From contig OW203989.1 in the NCBI GenBank assembly GCA_934047225.1, positions 18,141,977 through 18,205,976 of the forward strand: a stretch of DNA of 64,000 nucleotides, in the 5' to 3' direction. Source of the DNA: Ypsolopha sequella (lineage: Eukaryota > Arthropoda > Insecta > Lepidoptera > Ypsolophidae). Made by a program: the position numbers and the translations under genes. Shown piece after piece: positions 47,601 to 52,900 of this stretch (the first letter of the stretch is position 1; the number at the start of each line of letters is the position of its first letter). Below the pieces are notes generated by a model. That model was not told the DNA's origin. It was given only the letters and a program-made list of their open reading frames with translations, and ran no database searches.

Positions 47601-49070
47601 ACGCACGACCCATCTTTGAATTTTTATCTCATGTGCGTCTGACGTTGACGGCGGACTGACAGAGCCCATCCCCGCCGTCTCGCCGCGCGCATACCTCAGA
47701 GAGTGCGCAGCAGTTATGGCCAAGCTATAGTCCCACACATTTAATAAATAATTAGTCTCAGTTATTACCTCACTGCCAGGTCTTGGTTCTGTATCTAGCA
47801 CAGTGAGCAGATTGGTAGGAGCTCGTCTCGGAGACACACTTGCGACGACTGCTATCGAAGCCCCCACCGTTTCTTCTGGTTTCACTCCTGAATCCCGAAG
47901 AAGACATAGGACGAACGTTGCGCTGTACTTTAGCCCCCAATTTTCGCGTATAGCCTGGAATAAAGAAAACAGGGAAGTTGCAATGATTTTTTTCCCTGAC
48001 TCATGCTATGAATCAATAAATTCACTGGAAGCTTTTCAAAATTAAAACAAGAACATAATATCTTTTCAATTACAGCATTGTAAAATTACTCTGAATAAGC
48101 ATCGTTTGTATCATAGATATCGAGGTTTGTATAGTTTATTAAGTATTTATATTTATAAGTTTGTGCCGATGCGAACAGATTTAGGAATGTATGTGTAGTG
48201 TTTAGAGTATTTGCATATTTTCTTATACCAGAAAATATGTCAAGAGATTTACCTATAGGCTAGAGCGTTTGTGAGATTGTCTATACCTTTACAATAATAT
48301 CGCTTTACCTTCAGGCTAACCATACATTTATTTTTACAACTTTTAACCGGGGCAACCGGGGATAGTTCGTGAGTTTTAGTTAATAGTACACTAGAATTGA
48401 AACACCATTTTAATTTAAAATATTATTAAAATATTTAACATCTCGTTATCCTATTAAAGAAAATGAGTCCAAATAAAACCCAAACATAAGTAGCAAATGA
48501 ATGGCGCCGCTGCCCGTCGACAGTCTGTTTTATATAAGGCCCGGCTATTAGGGATGGATATACCGCCATCCATCGGTCCCAGGTATGGTGGACCTTCTGG
48601 TTTTTTTCCTGTGAGCTGTCCTCTTACTCTTCCCCGAATAACTTCAAAGGGGGTCTCCAAGTAAGATGATGGTACCTCCACAGTCGCGTCCGGCATCAGC
48701 TCTACCACCTTATATGTTATAATATGATTTAATTGTTATAATTTAATATTAGAACTACCTTGGGACGTAAAAACCGTCAATAAAGCGTGAGTGTTACTAA
48801 GTTGACTGTCCCAAATTTGACAGAAAATTAATGCAACATTTTGTGTGTCGTCATAGATACACTCTATTCATGACTCGTGAGTGGCGTTATGTTTGTTGTG
48901 TTTTCAATTCCATTACCTTGACTCTAGCCCTCAGCGTGATCGTGCGGTTGTCGTGAAGGTACAATCTGCATACGACAGAGTCCGCCCCGCGGGTTTTGGT
49001 TGCGGCTATTATTCGAATAGCCGCCACCGTCCGCCGCTCCACGTACGCAGAATAGACGAAGAATTTAAAC
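16638..49070 (-). CDS. Glycosyltransferase family 92 (DUF23) gene, 5'-incomplete, six exons
   Basis: Likely a Golgi type II membrane glycosyltransferase; GT92 includes beta-1,4-galactosyltransferases such as worm GALT-1. Six minus-strand exons (49070-48917, 47954-47769, 40859-40636, 21876-21660, 17971-17768, 16799-16638) join with matching phases into about 381 codons to a stop. Seen in order: [70 protein letters not shown], the metal-binding DxD in [27 protein letters not shown] and a Cys-containing tail. This follows the GT92 domain from start to end. The cytoplasmic tail, signal anchor and stem are missing: the first exon seen starts with one base completing a codon, so at least one upstream exon exists. 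The 18.8-kb intron between the third and fourth exons contains a complete gustatory receptor gene on the other strand. Family is firm; substrate is not knowable from sequence. Confidence 0.88.
16845..17300 (-). repeat. Dispersed repeat, reverse copy of 7208-7945 type
   Basis: Reads gtacctaaaaggtacaaaaggaacc...ccgttcgtccatccg...cgcgagtctatctcgcacatgaccggtttt, the reverse complement of the 7208 element. It lies just upstream of the last GT92 exon. Confidence 0.6.
17414..17746 (+). repeat. Interrupted (ATC)n microsatellite, ~330 bp
   Basis: Long runs of atc/tca with occasional gtc, ttc and tac variants. It starts about 22 bp inside the GT92 intron after the exon ending at 17768. Poly-Ile, poly-Met and poly-Asp frames here are artefacts. 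Confidence 0.97.
17768..17971 (-). CDS. GT92 exon 5 of those visible
   Basis: The 68-codon exon is phase 0 on both sides (acceptor tttgtccag, donor CGG/gtaatga). It encodes [20 protein letters not shown] and ends GLLHHYR, the GT92 block in which R-S-K-hydrophobic-P and G-N-H precede HHYR. The acceptor is about 15 bp from a dispersed repeat, and the donor is about 22 bp from a long ATC microsatellite. The poly-Asp extension in this frame is read-through into the microsatellite and is not coding. Confidence 0.86.
17986..18356 (+). repeat. Dispersed repeat family A, copy 2
   Basis: Same start and end as copy 1, with a short internal deletion near 18290. Its left edge is about 15 bp from the acceptor of GT92 exon 17971-17768, so it supplies the branch-point/pyrimidine region of that intron. 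Confidence 0.75.
18674..19764. mobile_element. Non-autonomous DNA element with ACACGG(T)AAAAAAA ends
   Basis: Left end tacacggaaaaaaaagg (18681-) and right end tttttttaccgtgtag (about 19749-19764) are inverted. The interior has repeated variants of gtgagattcaaattgtttga (19352, 19530) and no ORF. It encloses the U1-like segment at 19221-19310. Superfamily not assigned. Confidence 0.5.
19221..19310 (+). pseudogene. Truncated U1 snRNA pseudogene
   Basis: Contains accGTGATCATGAAGGctgttccccca, the U1 stem-loop I region with the U1-70K loop GATCA-GAAGG. It is followed by ccattgcaatgcggttgggt, the stem-loop II region with the U1A-binding ATTGCA loop, and ttgacccttgcat entering stem III. The 5' splice-site-recognition sequence (ATACTTACCTG) and the Sm site are absent. 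It is therefore a dead retro- or element-borne copy in a GT92 intron. Confidence 0.75.
19985..20112 (+). repeat. SINE 3'-body fragment
   Basis: acgtaataatcctcggtgaaacgcaggtgtacc...tgtggactgtgacttg...gccctcggggatttaagtcgtgacgg; same family as the copies at 1395, 1862 and 13030, without the tRNA-like head. Confidence 0.6.
20870..21170. repeat. Inverted-repeat element, ~120-bp arms
   Basis: ttttcttgttaag...cattttggtatgtgccatttgacgccaataattcagta pairs with tactgaattattggcgtcaat...cataccaaaaggtt...aacaagaaaa; the middle (gattagtcataatc / gatcatgactaat) also pairs. Confidence 0.8.
21660..21876 (-). CDS. GT92 exon 4 of those visible (DxD motif)
   Basis: Acceptor cgtttcag; one base finishes the split Arg codon, followed by 72 codons to donor GAG/gtacaag. 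It encodes [14 protein letters not shown], then [14 protein letters not shown] and [22 protein letters not shown] followed by a D-x-D acid cluster is the GT92 nucleotide-sugar/metal-binding centre. It lies 18.8 kb downstream of the previous exon, beyond the nested receptor gene. Confidence 0.87.
22221..22262. repeat. Small hairpin gtatgccacg
   Basis: gtatgccacg...cgtggcatac with an inner tttcc/ggaa pair; a 39-base structure in the GT92 intron. Confidence 0.75.
22436..23110. repeat. Palindromic MITE family copy with internal spacer sequence
   Basis: Ends atcatgtgattgttgtt and aacaacaatcacatgac are inverted. Inside are gacaacgacggtgaacgccgcgtccttgtcc and cgccttaagaacgacactcgccttgataatgcc, both shared with 49784-49985. 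The middle (22690-22980) is unrelated AT-rich sequence. Confidence 0.6.
24097..24660 (+). repeat. Dispersed repeat of the 7208-7945 type
   Basis: aaatgggcaaatgtgagtcggactcgcgcac...gaaccctaagag through ctgacagacggacagacagcggagg to tattcggaacac. A hairpin (ctctatggtaaataaca / tgttatttaccatagag, 24174-24232) is inserted in it. It ends about 260 bp before the GR upstream region. Confidence 0.55.
24988..25698 (+). CDS. GR exon 1 (TM1-TM4 and start of TM5)
   Basis: 237 codons from [10 protein letters not shown] to [10 protein letters not shown], ending at donor CCA/gtgagtat in phase 0. It contains ILGIFRNMS, the usual GR N-terminal hydrophobic-G-x-F pattern, then four hydrophobic segments and a polar loop (AKKENDSDQ). 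The open frame runs 87 bases past the donor only by chance, through a target duplication into a transposon. Confidence 0.85.
24988..35589 (+). CDS. Gustatory receptor, four exons, nested in the GT92 intron
   Basis: Seven-transmembrane chemoreceptor of the insect GR family, probably in gustatory neuron membranes; the ligand cannot be inferred. Exons 24988-25698, 30761-30838, 34735-34891 and 35420-35589 join as phase 0, phase 0 and a split Gly codon, giving 371 residues. Hydrophobic segments fall near residues 40-60, 60-85, 115-145, 160-190, 230-255, 270-290 and 335-360. The C-terminus reads [16 protein letters not shown], an exact TYhhhhhQF GR signature. The first ATG after an in-frame stop is at 24988 (AAAATGC); codons further upstream would need a TTG start. 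A small out-of-frame upstream ORF begins at 24921. Length fits the family (roughly 350-450). Exon 1 is strongly AT-rich and exons 3-4 GC-rich. No disablement was seen. An extra 5' exon cannot be excluded. Confidence 0.88.
26128..26270 (+). repeat. Dispersed repeat copy inside the hAT-like element
   Basis: gaccgaaggactggaagctactttggccaa through gatctggccagcattttctattt closely matches 41404-41530. Here it was carried in, or inserted into, the hAT-like element. Confidence 0.65.
26275..27620. repeat. Foldback: 625-bp and 615-bp inverted arms, 106-bp spacer
   Basis: Arms 26275-26899 and 27006-27620 are near-perfect reverse complements. Each contains two ~112-bp modules (tgtcaaaactttaac...cccatgtt...aagaaaagggctcg), a homopolymer C/G run (26459-26474, 27421-27431) and 30-40 bp blocks rich in TGTCAAA. 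The spacer is GC-richer and reads ggccgagccttc...gaggccgaaaaacgagc. A single-arm relative is at 36940-37600. Confidence 0.88.
28636..29158 (-). pseudogene. 5'-truncated LINE insertion with 12-bp target duplication
   Basis: Minus-strand C-terminal RT remnant: [41 protein letters not shown], then a 3' UTR ending in an ATT-type tail. It is flanked by exact copies of GTCAATTTAATG at 28624-28635 and 29159-29170, the expected target-site duplication. It lies in GR intron 1. Only the 3' 523 bp were inserted. Confidence 0.85.
29171..30760. other. GR intron 1, 3' part: nothing recognised
   Basis: AT-rich, with a small palindrome aagattatcct / aggataatctt near 30490-30515. Ends in the pyrimidine tract of GR exon 2. 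Confidence 0.6.
30761..30838 (+). CDS. GR exon 2 (TM5 completion)
   Basis: 26 codons between acceptor ttttttgcag and donor GTG/gtgcgt, phase 0 both ends. It encodes [20 protein letters not shown] and a short polar end. Spliced after FALP it makes one continuous hydrophobic helix followed by a short loop, as in GR TM5. The exact donor is the least certain boundary of the gene. Confidence 0.72.
31130..31902 (+). pseudogene. Non-LTR retrotransposon RT fragment, first part (split element)
   Basis: Broken frames encode [42 protein letters not shown] and later [11 protein letters not shown]: palm-domain motifs of an endonuclease/RT LINE. A 47-bp tandem duplication lies at 31404-31499. The reading stops at about 31902, where a second LINE begins, and resumes near 33735. 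It sits in GR intron 2. Confidence 0.75.
31404..31499 (+). repeat. 47-bp tandem duplication inside the LINE fragment
   Basis: tcgcatccgctttcgcatag...gtggccagac is present at 31404 and again at 31451. It shifts the LINE frame and is restricted to this copy. Confidence 0.9.
31903..33665 (+). pseudogene. Jockey/CR1-like LINE RT inserted in the first LINE
   Basis: Encodes [30 protein letters not shown], a [11 protein letters not shown] block, [17 protein letters not shown] and the catalytic [12 protein letters not shown], then [14 protein letters not shown] and a C-terminal region to about 33256. Stops and a frame change (for example in the 32186 and 32415 regions and at 32861) make it non-functional. 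It ends with a tail and a TA-rich tract near 33680, consistent with a 3' end. Confidence 0.85.
33678..33712 (+). repeat. (TA)n tract at the end of the inserted LINE
   Basis: About 14 TA units at the boundary where the jockey-like element ends and the older LINE resumes. Confidence 0.85.
33735..33995 (+). pseudogene. Non-LTR RT fragment, second part of the split element
   Basis: Encodes [30 protein letters not shown] and [15 protein letters not shown]. This C-terminal motif set follows KISVY in the same LINE family as 31130-31902. It is therefore the other half of the element split by the jockey-like insertion. Confidence 0.75.
34304..34557. mobile_element. hAT-like MITE, 254 bp
   Basis: Perfect 36-bp inverted ends starting CAGTGGCGTGCATAGAAC. 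Flanks AGTACGGA (34296-34303) and AATACGGA (34558-34565) match at 7 of 8 bases, fitting an 8-bp hAT duplication. It split a ggttccgtaccc-type dispersed repeat in GR intron 2. Confidence 0.8.
34735..34891 (+). CDS. GR exon 3 (TM6 and intracellular loop)
   Basis: Acceptor tttttag, 52 codons plus one base, donor CCAG/gtgaat. It encodes [20 protein letters not shown], then [20 protein letters not shown] and LLNRTKP. The helix followed by a basic/polar loop with the N-x-A-x-x-I/T pattern is typical before the last GR exon. Confidence 0.85.
35420..35589 (+). CDS. GR exon 4 (TM7 with TYhhhhhQF motif and stop)
   Basis: Acceptor taattccag; two bases complete a Gly codon, then 55 codons and TAA. It encodes [20 protein letters not shown], then a hydrophobic segment and [13 protein letters not shown]. 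The TY-x5-QF signature in the final exon is diagnostic of insect GRs. The exon is about half G+C, unlike exon 1. Confidence 0.9.
35712..35717 (+). terminator. Poly(A) signal AATAAA for the GR gene
   Basis: AATAAA lies 123 bases after the GR stop codon in otherwise AT-rich sequence. The position suits a 3' end; no cleavage-site evidence exists. Confidence 0.45.
35718..36823. other. No gene; degenerate repeat scraps
   Basis: gtatgggcaaccttttgaaagttgcagggc (35829) and ggtgggccgcatccggctcccggaccgggggctc (36157) look like ends of a degraded DNA transposon. cattgctgggtataagccttctc (36452) is a common lepidopteran repeat motif. Confidence 0.45.
36940..37600 (+). repeat. Single-arm relative of the foldback element
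   Basis: Shares the GC-rich ctcggccttcggcctcgc / ctcacatgctcgtttttcgg spacer, the gtcaaaatcc...gttgtcaaaaa block and the atgaacatgggtctag...tttgggagatacgg modules with one arm of 26275-27620. It carries no second arm. It interrupts the dispersed element spanning 36830-38515. Confidence 0.7.
37628..37692 (+). repeat. GATA/ATAG microsatellite
   Basis: Runs of agatatagat and gatagatagata with one gatgtacagata interruption. Confidence 0.9.
39322..39651 (+). CDS. Candidate orphan first exon, possibly a GR paralogue fragment
   Basis: 110 codons from ATG ([16 protein letters not shown]) to a strong donor, CTG/gtaagttt, phase 0. The frame has a hydrophobic stretch ([17 protein letters not shown]), a second one, then polar, Cys-containing sequence. 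A FY-x(n)-P-I-x(n)-G-x-x-P-F pattern resembles lepidopteran GR N-termini, and the exon lies 3.7 kb downstream of the GR gene on the same strand. No following exon was found. It may be a degenerate paralogue or a chance ORF in AT-rich DNA. Confidence 0.3.
40636..40859 (-). CDS. GT92 exon 3 of those visible (core of catalytic domain)
   Basis: The 224-base exon has acceptor cacgttccag, enters in phase 0 and leaves after two bases of a codon (AG/gtttgaag). It encodes [19 protein letters not shown], then [20 protein letters not shown] and a segment ending [13 protein letters not shown]. The order of these blocks is the clearest GT92 evidence in the window. The donor +3 to +6 is weak (gtttga), but the split codon is completed exactly by the next exon. 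Confidence 0.88.
40902..40927 (+). repeat. (TGAA)n microsatellite
   Basis: Six TGAA units about 45 bp upstream (minus sense) of the GT92 exon acceptor at 40859. Confidence 0.85.
41404..41700 (+). repeat. Dispersed repeat, copy of 26128-26270 with longer 3' part
   Basis: Same gaccgaaggactgg...ccagcattttctatt core followed by a T-rich tail (ttattttaggtcatc...gtatgtaatctag). The copy at 26128 stops about 140 bp into the core. Confidence 0.6.
41831..41873. repeat. Small hairpin agaatagacggt
   Basis: Twelve bases (agaatagacggt) pair with accgtctattct around a 19-base loop that can itself pair gcac/gtgc. Confidence 0.8.
41905..42140 (+). pseudogene. Copia-type retrotransposon RNase H fragment
   Basis: Encodes [27 protein letters not shown] and VLLWK, the Ty1/copia RNase H block (DADWA...DRKSTTG). 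An upstream frame gives [12 protein letters not shown], a likely frameshifted continuation of the preceding RT end. It is a dead fragment with no LTRs recognised around it. Confidence 0.8.
42322..43608 (+). repeat. Left LTR
   Basis: 1,287 bp, TG...CA. It is near-identical to the right LTR (about ten to twenty scattered substitutions seen by eye) but lacks two segments present there. The end folds as a hairpin around ccgggtacccgcc. Confidence 0.85.
43610..43617 (+). other. Primer-binding-site-like sequence
   Basis: TGGCGCCC begins one base after the left LTR. It equals the first eight bases of primer sites complementary to tRNA-Lys; the match does not extend beyond this. Confidence 0.5.
45649..45662 (+). 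other. Polypurine-tract-like sequence
   Basis: The run gggagggggtat abuts the right LTR, the expected place for the plus-strand primer. Confidence 0.5.
45663..47139 (+). repeat. Right LTR
   Basis: 1,477 bp. It carries an extra segment of about 67 bp after gtcgtagttt and one of about 130 bp after gactat relative to the left LTR. The latter includes gtatgt and ttctaattccag. Confidence 0.85.
47346..47613 (-). pseudogene. Decayed DDE-type transposase N-terminus (mariner/DDE_3-like)
   Basis: Minus-strand ATG starts [15 protein letters not shown]. After a one-base shift in a T-run the frame continues [44 protein letters not shown] and VDDFD, then a stop. The helix-turn-helix ([11 protein letters not shown]) followed by a K-rich linker and DDFD resembles the N-terminus of insect transposases of this class. 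The catalytic part is absent. It lies in the GT92 intron upstream of the copia and LTR elements. Confidence 0.6.
47769..47954 (-). CDS. GT92 exon 2 of those visible
   Basis: The 62-codon exon has acceptor tttattccag and donor GAG/gtaataac, phase 0 at both ends. It encodes [17 protein letters not shown] followed by a Pro/Val/Ala-rich segment ending TEPRPGSE. This is the part of GT92 that precedes the conserved CVKPFHY block. The plus-strand reading of the same bases is a shadow. Confidence 0.82.
48454..48696 (-). CDS. Unrecognised minus-strand ORF inside a GT92 intron
   Basis: 80 codons beginning [20 protein letters not shown], continuing through [17 protein letters not shown] and [15 protein letters not shown]. 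It is GC-richer than the flanks and looks coding, but it lies between two GT92 exons that already join in phase, so it is not needed in that gene. No family was recognised. It may be an alternative exon or part of a mobile element. Confidence 0.3.
   Translation of the reverse strand: MPDATVEVPSSYLETPFEVIRGRVRGQLTGKKPEGPPYLGPMDGGISIPNSRALYKTDCRRAAAPFICYLCLGFIWTHFL
48917..49070 (-). CDS. GT92 exon 1 of those visible (N-terminal part of domain)
   Basis: Acceptor ttatattccag and donor AAG/gtaatgg bound 154 bases: one base finishing a split codon plus 51 codons. It encodes [13 protein letters not shown], then [11 protein letters not shown] and a Cys-Arg-Leu-Tyr stretch, which matches the start of GT92 domains (YVYSAY, aromatic and basic). 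It ends in phase 0, matching the next exon. It is more GC-rich than its surroundings. Confidence 0.82.
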
Positions 49071-49528
49071 CTGGAATATAATAAGATTCTAGTTTAGTAT
49101 GAAAATAAAAATTTGAATTATACATGGGTTCAAGGGGGTCGTCATAAGCCCCCTTGGATAGTAATTTTTTATTGAAAAATATATTACAAGAATGAAGTAG
49201 TACAAAAGTCGTTTGTGTGTAATGATAATTATTGTAAAAGTTTAAATGAAATGCGTTATTAGCTTATTATTTATGTAGTTATTACTCTATTGTAGAAAGT
49301 TTTCAAAAATATCTATATAAAAAGCTTCTAAGCCAAAGTATTTTTTATGTAAATTGTCATAAATAGCATAAACTATCAAAAAAATGTATACGTCCGCAAA
49401 CGGACCAGCCTGTATATTTATATATTAGTTAAATAAAAGTAAGCGAACTTAACCTGGAATAAGTGATTATTTCATAAAAGCTTACTGATAATAATCATTA
49501 TCATTCTTTCCATTTGTTCCATTGAAAT

Positions 49529-49617
49529 ATACCGGGTGTAAATGGCCAAGTCCATCTTTAAGTGAAACCATATAATCTAGTAGATCTTGAATTATACCGG
49601 GTGTAAATGGCCAGGTA
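49529..49617 (+). repeat. Direct repeat of accgggtgtaaatggcca
   Basis: ataccgggtgtaaatggcca at 49530 and 49596, 66 bp apart; only these two units. Confidence 0.8.
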
Positions 49618-49783
49618 TCTGTGCAACGAAATAAACAATATTTTCAAAGGAATATACCCGCGGAAATCAAAGAATATTTTGTGTTCTTTATTATTTTAAA
49701 AACTTTTGTGAATTCTAAATTGAAAACAGGGGCAGGTTCAACTTTTTTGTTATTTTTTGGAAAAATTGTCACTATGATAAGTA

Positions 49784-49985
49784 ATTTCGGCATTATCAAG
49801 GCGAGTGTCGTTCTTATGACGACAACGTGGCGTTCACCGTCAGCTGTTGGTTGTCAGTGCCCATTTGACAACGACGGTAAACGCCGCGTCGTCGTCCTAA
49901 GAACGACACTCACCTTGATAATGCCGAAATTGTATCGGTAAAACGGTTGACATATAGTCAAGAACAATCACATATAGTCAAATGA
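49784..49985. repeat. Palindromic MITE, related to 22436-23110
   Basis: atttcggcattatcaaggcgagtgtcgttctta pairs with taagaacgacactcaccttgataatgccgaaat; the centre pairs gacgacaacg.ggcgtt with aacgccgcgtcgtcgtc. It is followed by the same acggttgacatatagtcaagaacaatcac tail type. Confidence 0.75.
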
Positions 49986-49999
49986 GTGTTCAAGCCGTA

Positions 50000-52900
50000 T
50001 GTAATAATACGAGTAGTTTAAATATTGTGGTTTTATTTAAAGATACCCGTCCAATTACATTCGGTATATAATCCCATAATGATTACTTGACAAATATTTT
50101 AGAAACGTACATTTATGTACCTATGTATAGGTATAATTTGTTTCTTTAGTTTACTTATTAATATTAAAACAATAAAAATACATTTTACTCGATTTACTTT
50201 GGCCCACGGTATGGGGCCGTCATCAGTGGAATGGAACAAAATATTAACAAATAAGTTATATAAAATAAAAAAATAAAAGTGACATCTGTTAACGATTTTA
50301 GTAACTTTTTTCTAAATAAATAGGTTTCTCTATAGATGAACCTTACTTATTACTTTTGATATTTTCTAATGAGCGTTTTTCCTTATGTCAAATTTAGTGT
50401 TGATTATGATTCCTAGATGGCACTGTCGTATTCTTTAGCAACAGAATCAAAGACAAAATTTGCAACGATACCAAACAAACGAAAAACCACTTTTTAATAC
50501 AGTTGCTCAAAAAGTGGCGTATTGCAGGGACGTATGGTGTTCGGGATGTGGGCTATTACATACTAGAGCTTTTTCTTTACCTTTTCCGAACTCGTGCGTT
50601 CTCTTTCCCAACTGTCAAAATAATGTCTATTAAAAAGAAAAAACCAACCACGAAGTTTTTACAAAAAAAAATTATAGAAGCTTTTATGATTCATGCAAAT
50701 ATTTCTAAAAAGAAGCTCCTAATTTGTTTCAATATCGGATTTAATGATTTGATTCAATGAGTTAGGTTAGGTTTCATTTCATTTCATCTCACTTTTCATT
50801 TTCATTTCATATCAATAAAAAAAATCTACTGAAGACTTGGCTGTATGGGTATAGTTCCCTTTGTCTACCCAGAATGGGTGAAGAAAACAAAAAAAAATCT
50901 CTGCTTATATTCTTTTACGGTTGGCGCCATTTTCCAAAAACATTCTTTGCGGGTTTAGTTGTTTGTTGCACAAAATCAGTAATTTCGACGACATAAACTC
51001 AGTATAATTGCACAAAATGCTTCGGAGAACATTTTACCGGAAAAGTCAAAAAGTCGCTACATATCTACGTACGACGAATTTATTGCGTGGAGTATTAGTT
51101 AGTTGAGTTTATTGTGTTTTTATTATTTTATTAAATTGCTTCATTTTTTCGCAACTGTATTAAAAATAGTTGTTCAGTACACGTGCGGAACCGTCATTGC
51201 AACTTGTTCCGACTGTCAACCCTCACCTTCGGCTGCGCCTCGGCTCGGGTAGACATTTGTCGGAACTCTTTGCAATGACAGGCTTTCCGCACTCGCAATG
51301 AAATATACTATTACCATTGATTGCTATGAAACCTCAGAATAAGGCTTATTCTGAGTATGAAACACATTTTATCTATGGTGACTATTCCTTATTCTGAGAT
51401 GGTGACATGGACAGCGACATCTGGAGGAAAGCTAAGAACTAAGAAAAAAAAACAACGAGAAAAACGCTCATTACTGCTCTTTTTGTGTAAAATATGTTGG
51501 TGATGAATGATGGTGGTTATGTAGTTGTGCGATGTTGTTGTTGCTATTACTTGAAATTTTGAGCGGTCTAGTTTGTCGGTCGGTCAGGTCATGTCTGTCA
51601 GTGCTGTATATTATGGAAAAAGGTATAATATAATGAGCACCGATTCGATACGATAAACAAAATAAGTAATGCGAGTACCTAAAAGTACCAACTATCCAAA
51701 AATCGAAACGAAAAAAAACACTACTAATATTTACGTCTCTCGTGAATGATATCAATTTTTCATACACCTAACTCTATTTACCGAAGGGTTGAGGTAAGGA
51801 ATGAAGGTAAACGGATTCATACACATCATGATTGGAATCTAAAACGATTTAGAGCAAATGTAATGGATGAAATGTAGGGGTAAGAATCAAATAATGTTGC
51901 TACGTGATTTCTAAGAATATTCAGAAAGTCATTTTTTTAGAAATACACAAATATGCTGGTAAAAATTGCTTTGGCTTTGCTTTTTCTACATAAATTGGTA
52001 GGTTTTCTGACACCAAAAAGACTCTTATTTAAAAACAATATCATCTCAACGTTTACCATGAAGGAGCGACTCATATGTTACGAAAACAACTAGGTGCCCT
52101 GAAAGTACACATCCATTTATATAAATTATGGCTAGACCGGTATATAAAAGAACCGATGGAATAAATCAAATCTTCAAGTCTCTTTAGTAAAAATGTTTAA
52201 AAAATTATAATAGACACCTCTTACTTAGGTAAGTAAGAGTCTTCAAATAAAGTTATAGGAAATTTTGGGTCAAATGGTCGACGGATTTTTTTATTTTATT
52301 TATGGTCGAATAAAGAAACGTAGTTTCCCGATTAAGTTGCGATTTGATATTTAGAGTCACAAAGATCTCTTTTATGATCCTGAATTTCTAGTTGCAATTA
52401 GACAACTTCTTTTGTCGTAGGTATCATTAATATCTTTTCGTTTAAAAAAATGTGTGGGACTATTCCGAAGTAAGAATTTTAAACATGCAAAACAATTTTT
52501 GCGCCTATTTTAAAAGATGGATAATCTGAGTCTCTATCTGATGATTGATATACACACACTTTACAAAATTCTAGGCTGGTATTCATGTTCAAAGGGCAAA
52601 AAAGTATATTCTTCATGAATGGTCAAAAAAGAACTGGTGGAAAACCAACTACTTCCCTCTAAATGTATTAAGAACCAAGTTTTAATTTGAGCTTCCTATG
52701 TAATCATTCTTACATCAAAAACACACATATTTTGTCGAGGCACAATCACAAATACACCTAAACCTACCTTGTATACAACAGGTATCTCTTTGTTACAGAG
52801 TATATGTACTTACATACTTACAAAAAATTGTAAATGTGTTAACCAACCATTTTGAATGTAAAATGAGGAATATTATGCTTCCGACAAACTTATATTACTT

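Noticed and set aside
48454..48696. Adding this ORF to the GT92 coding sequence
   Set aside because: The flanking exons (ending AAG, starting GCT) already join in phase 0 and give a continuous GT92 domain.
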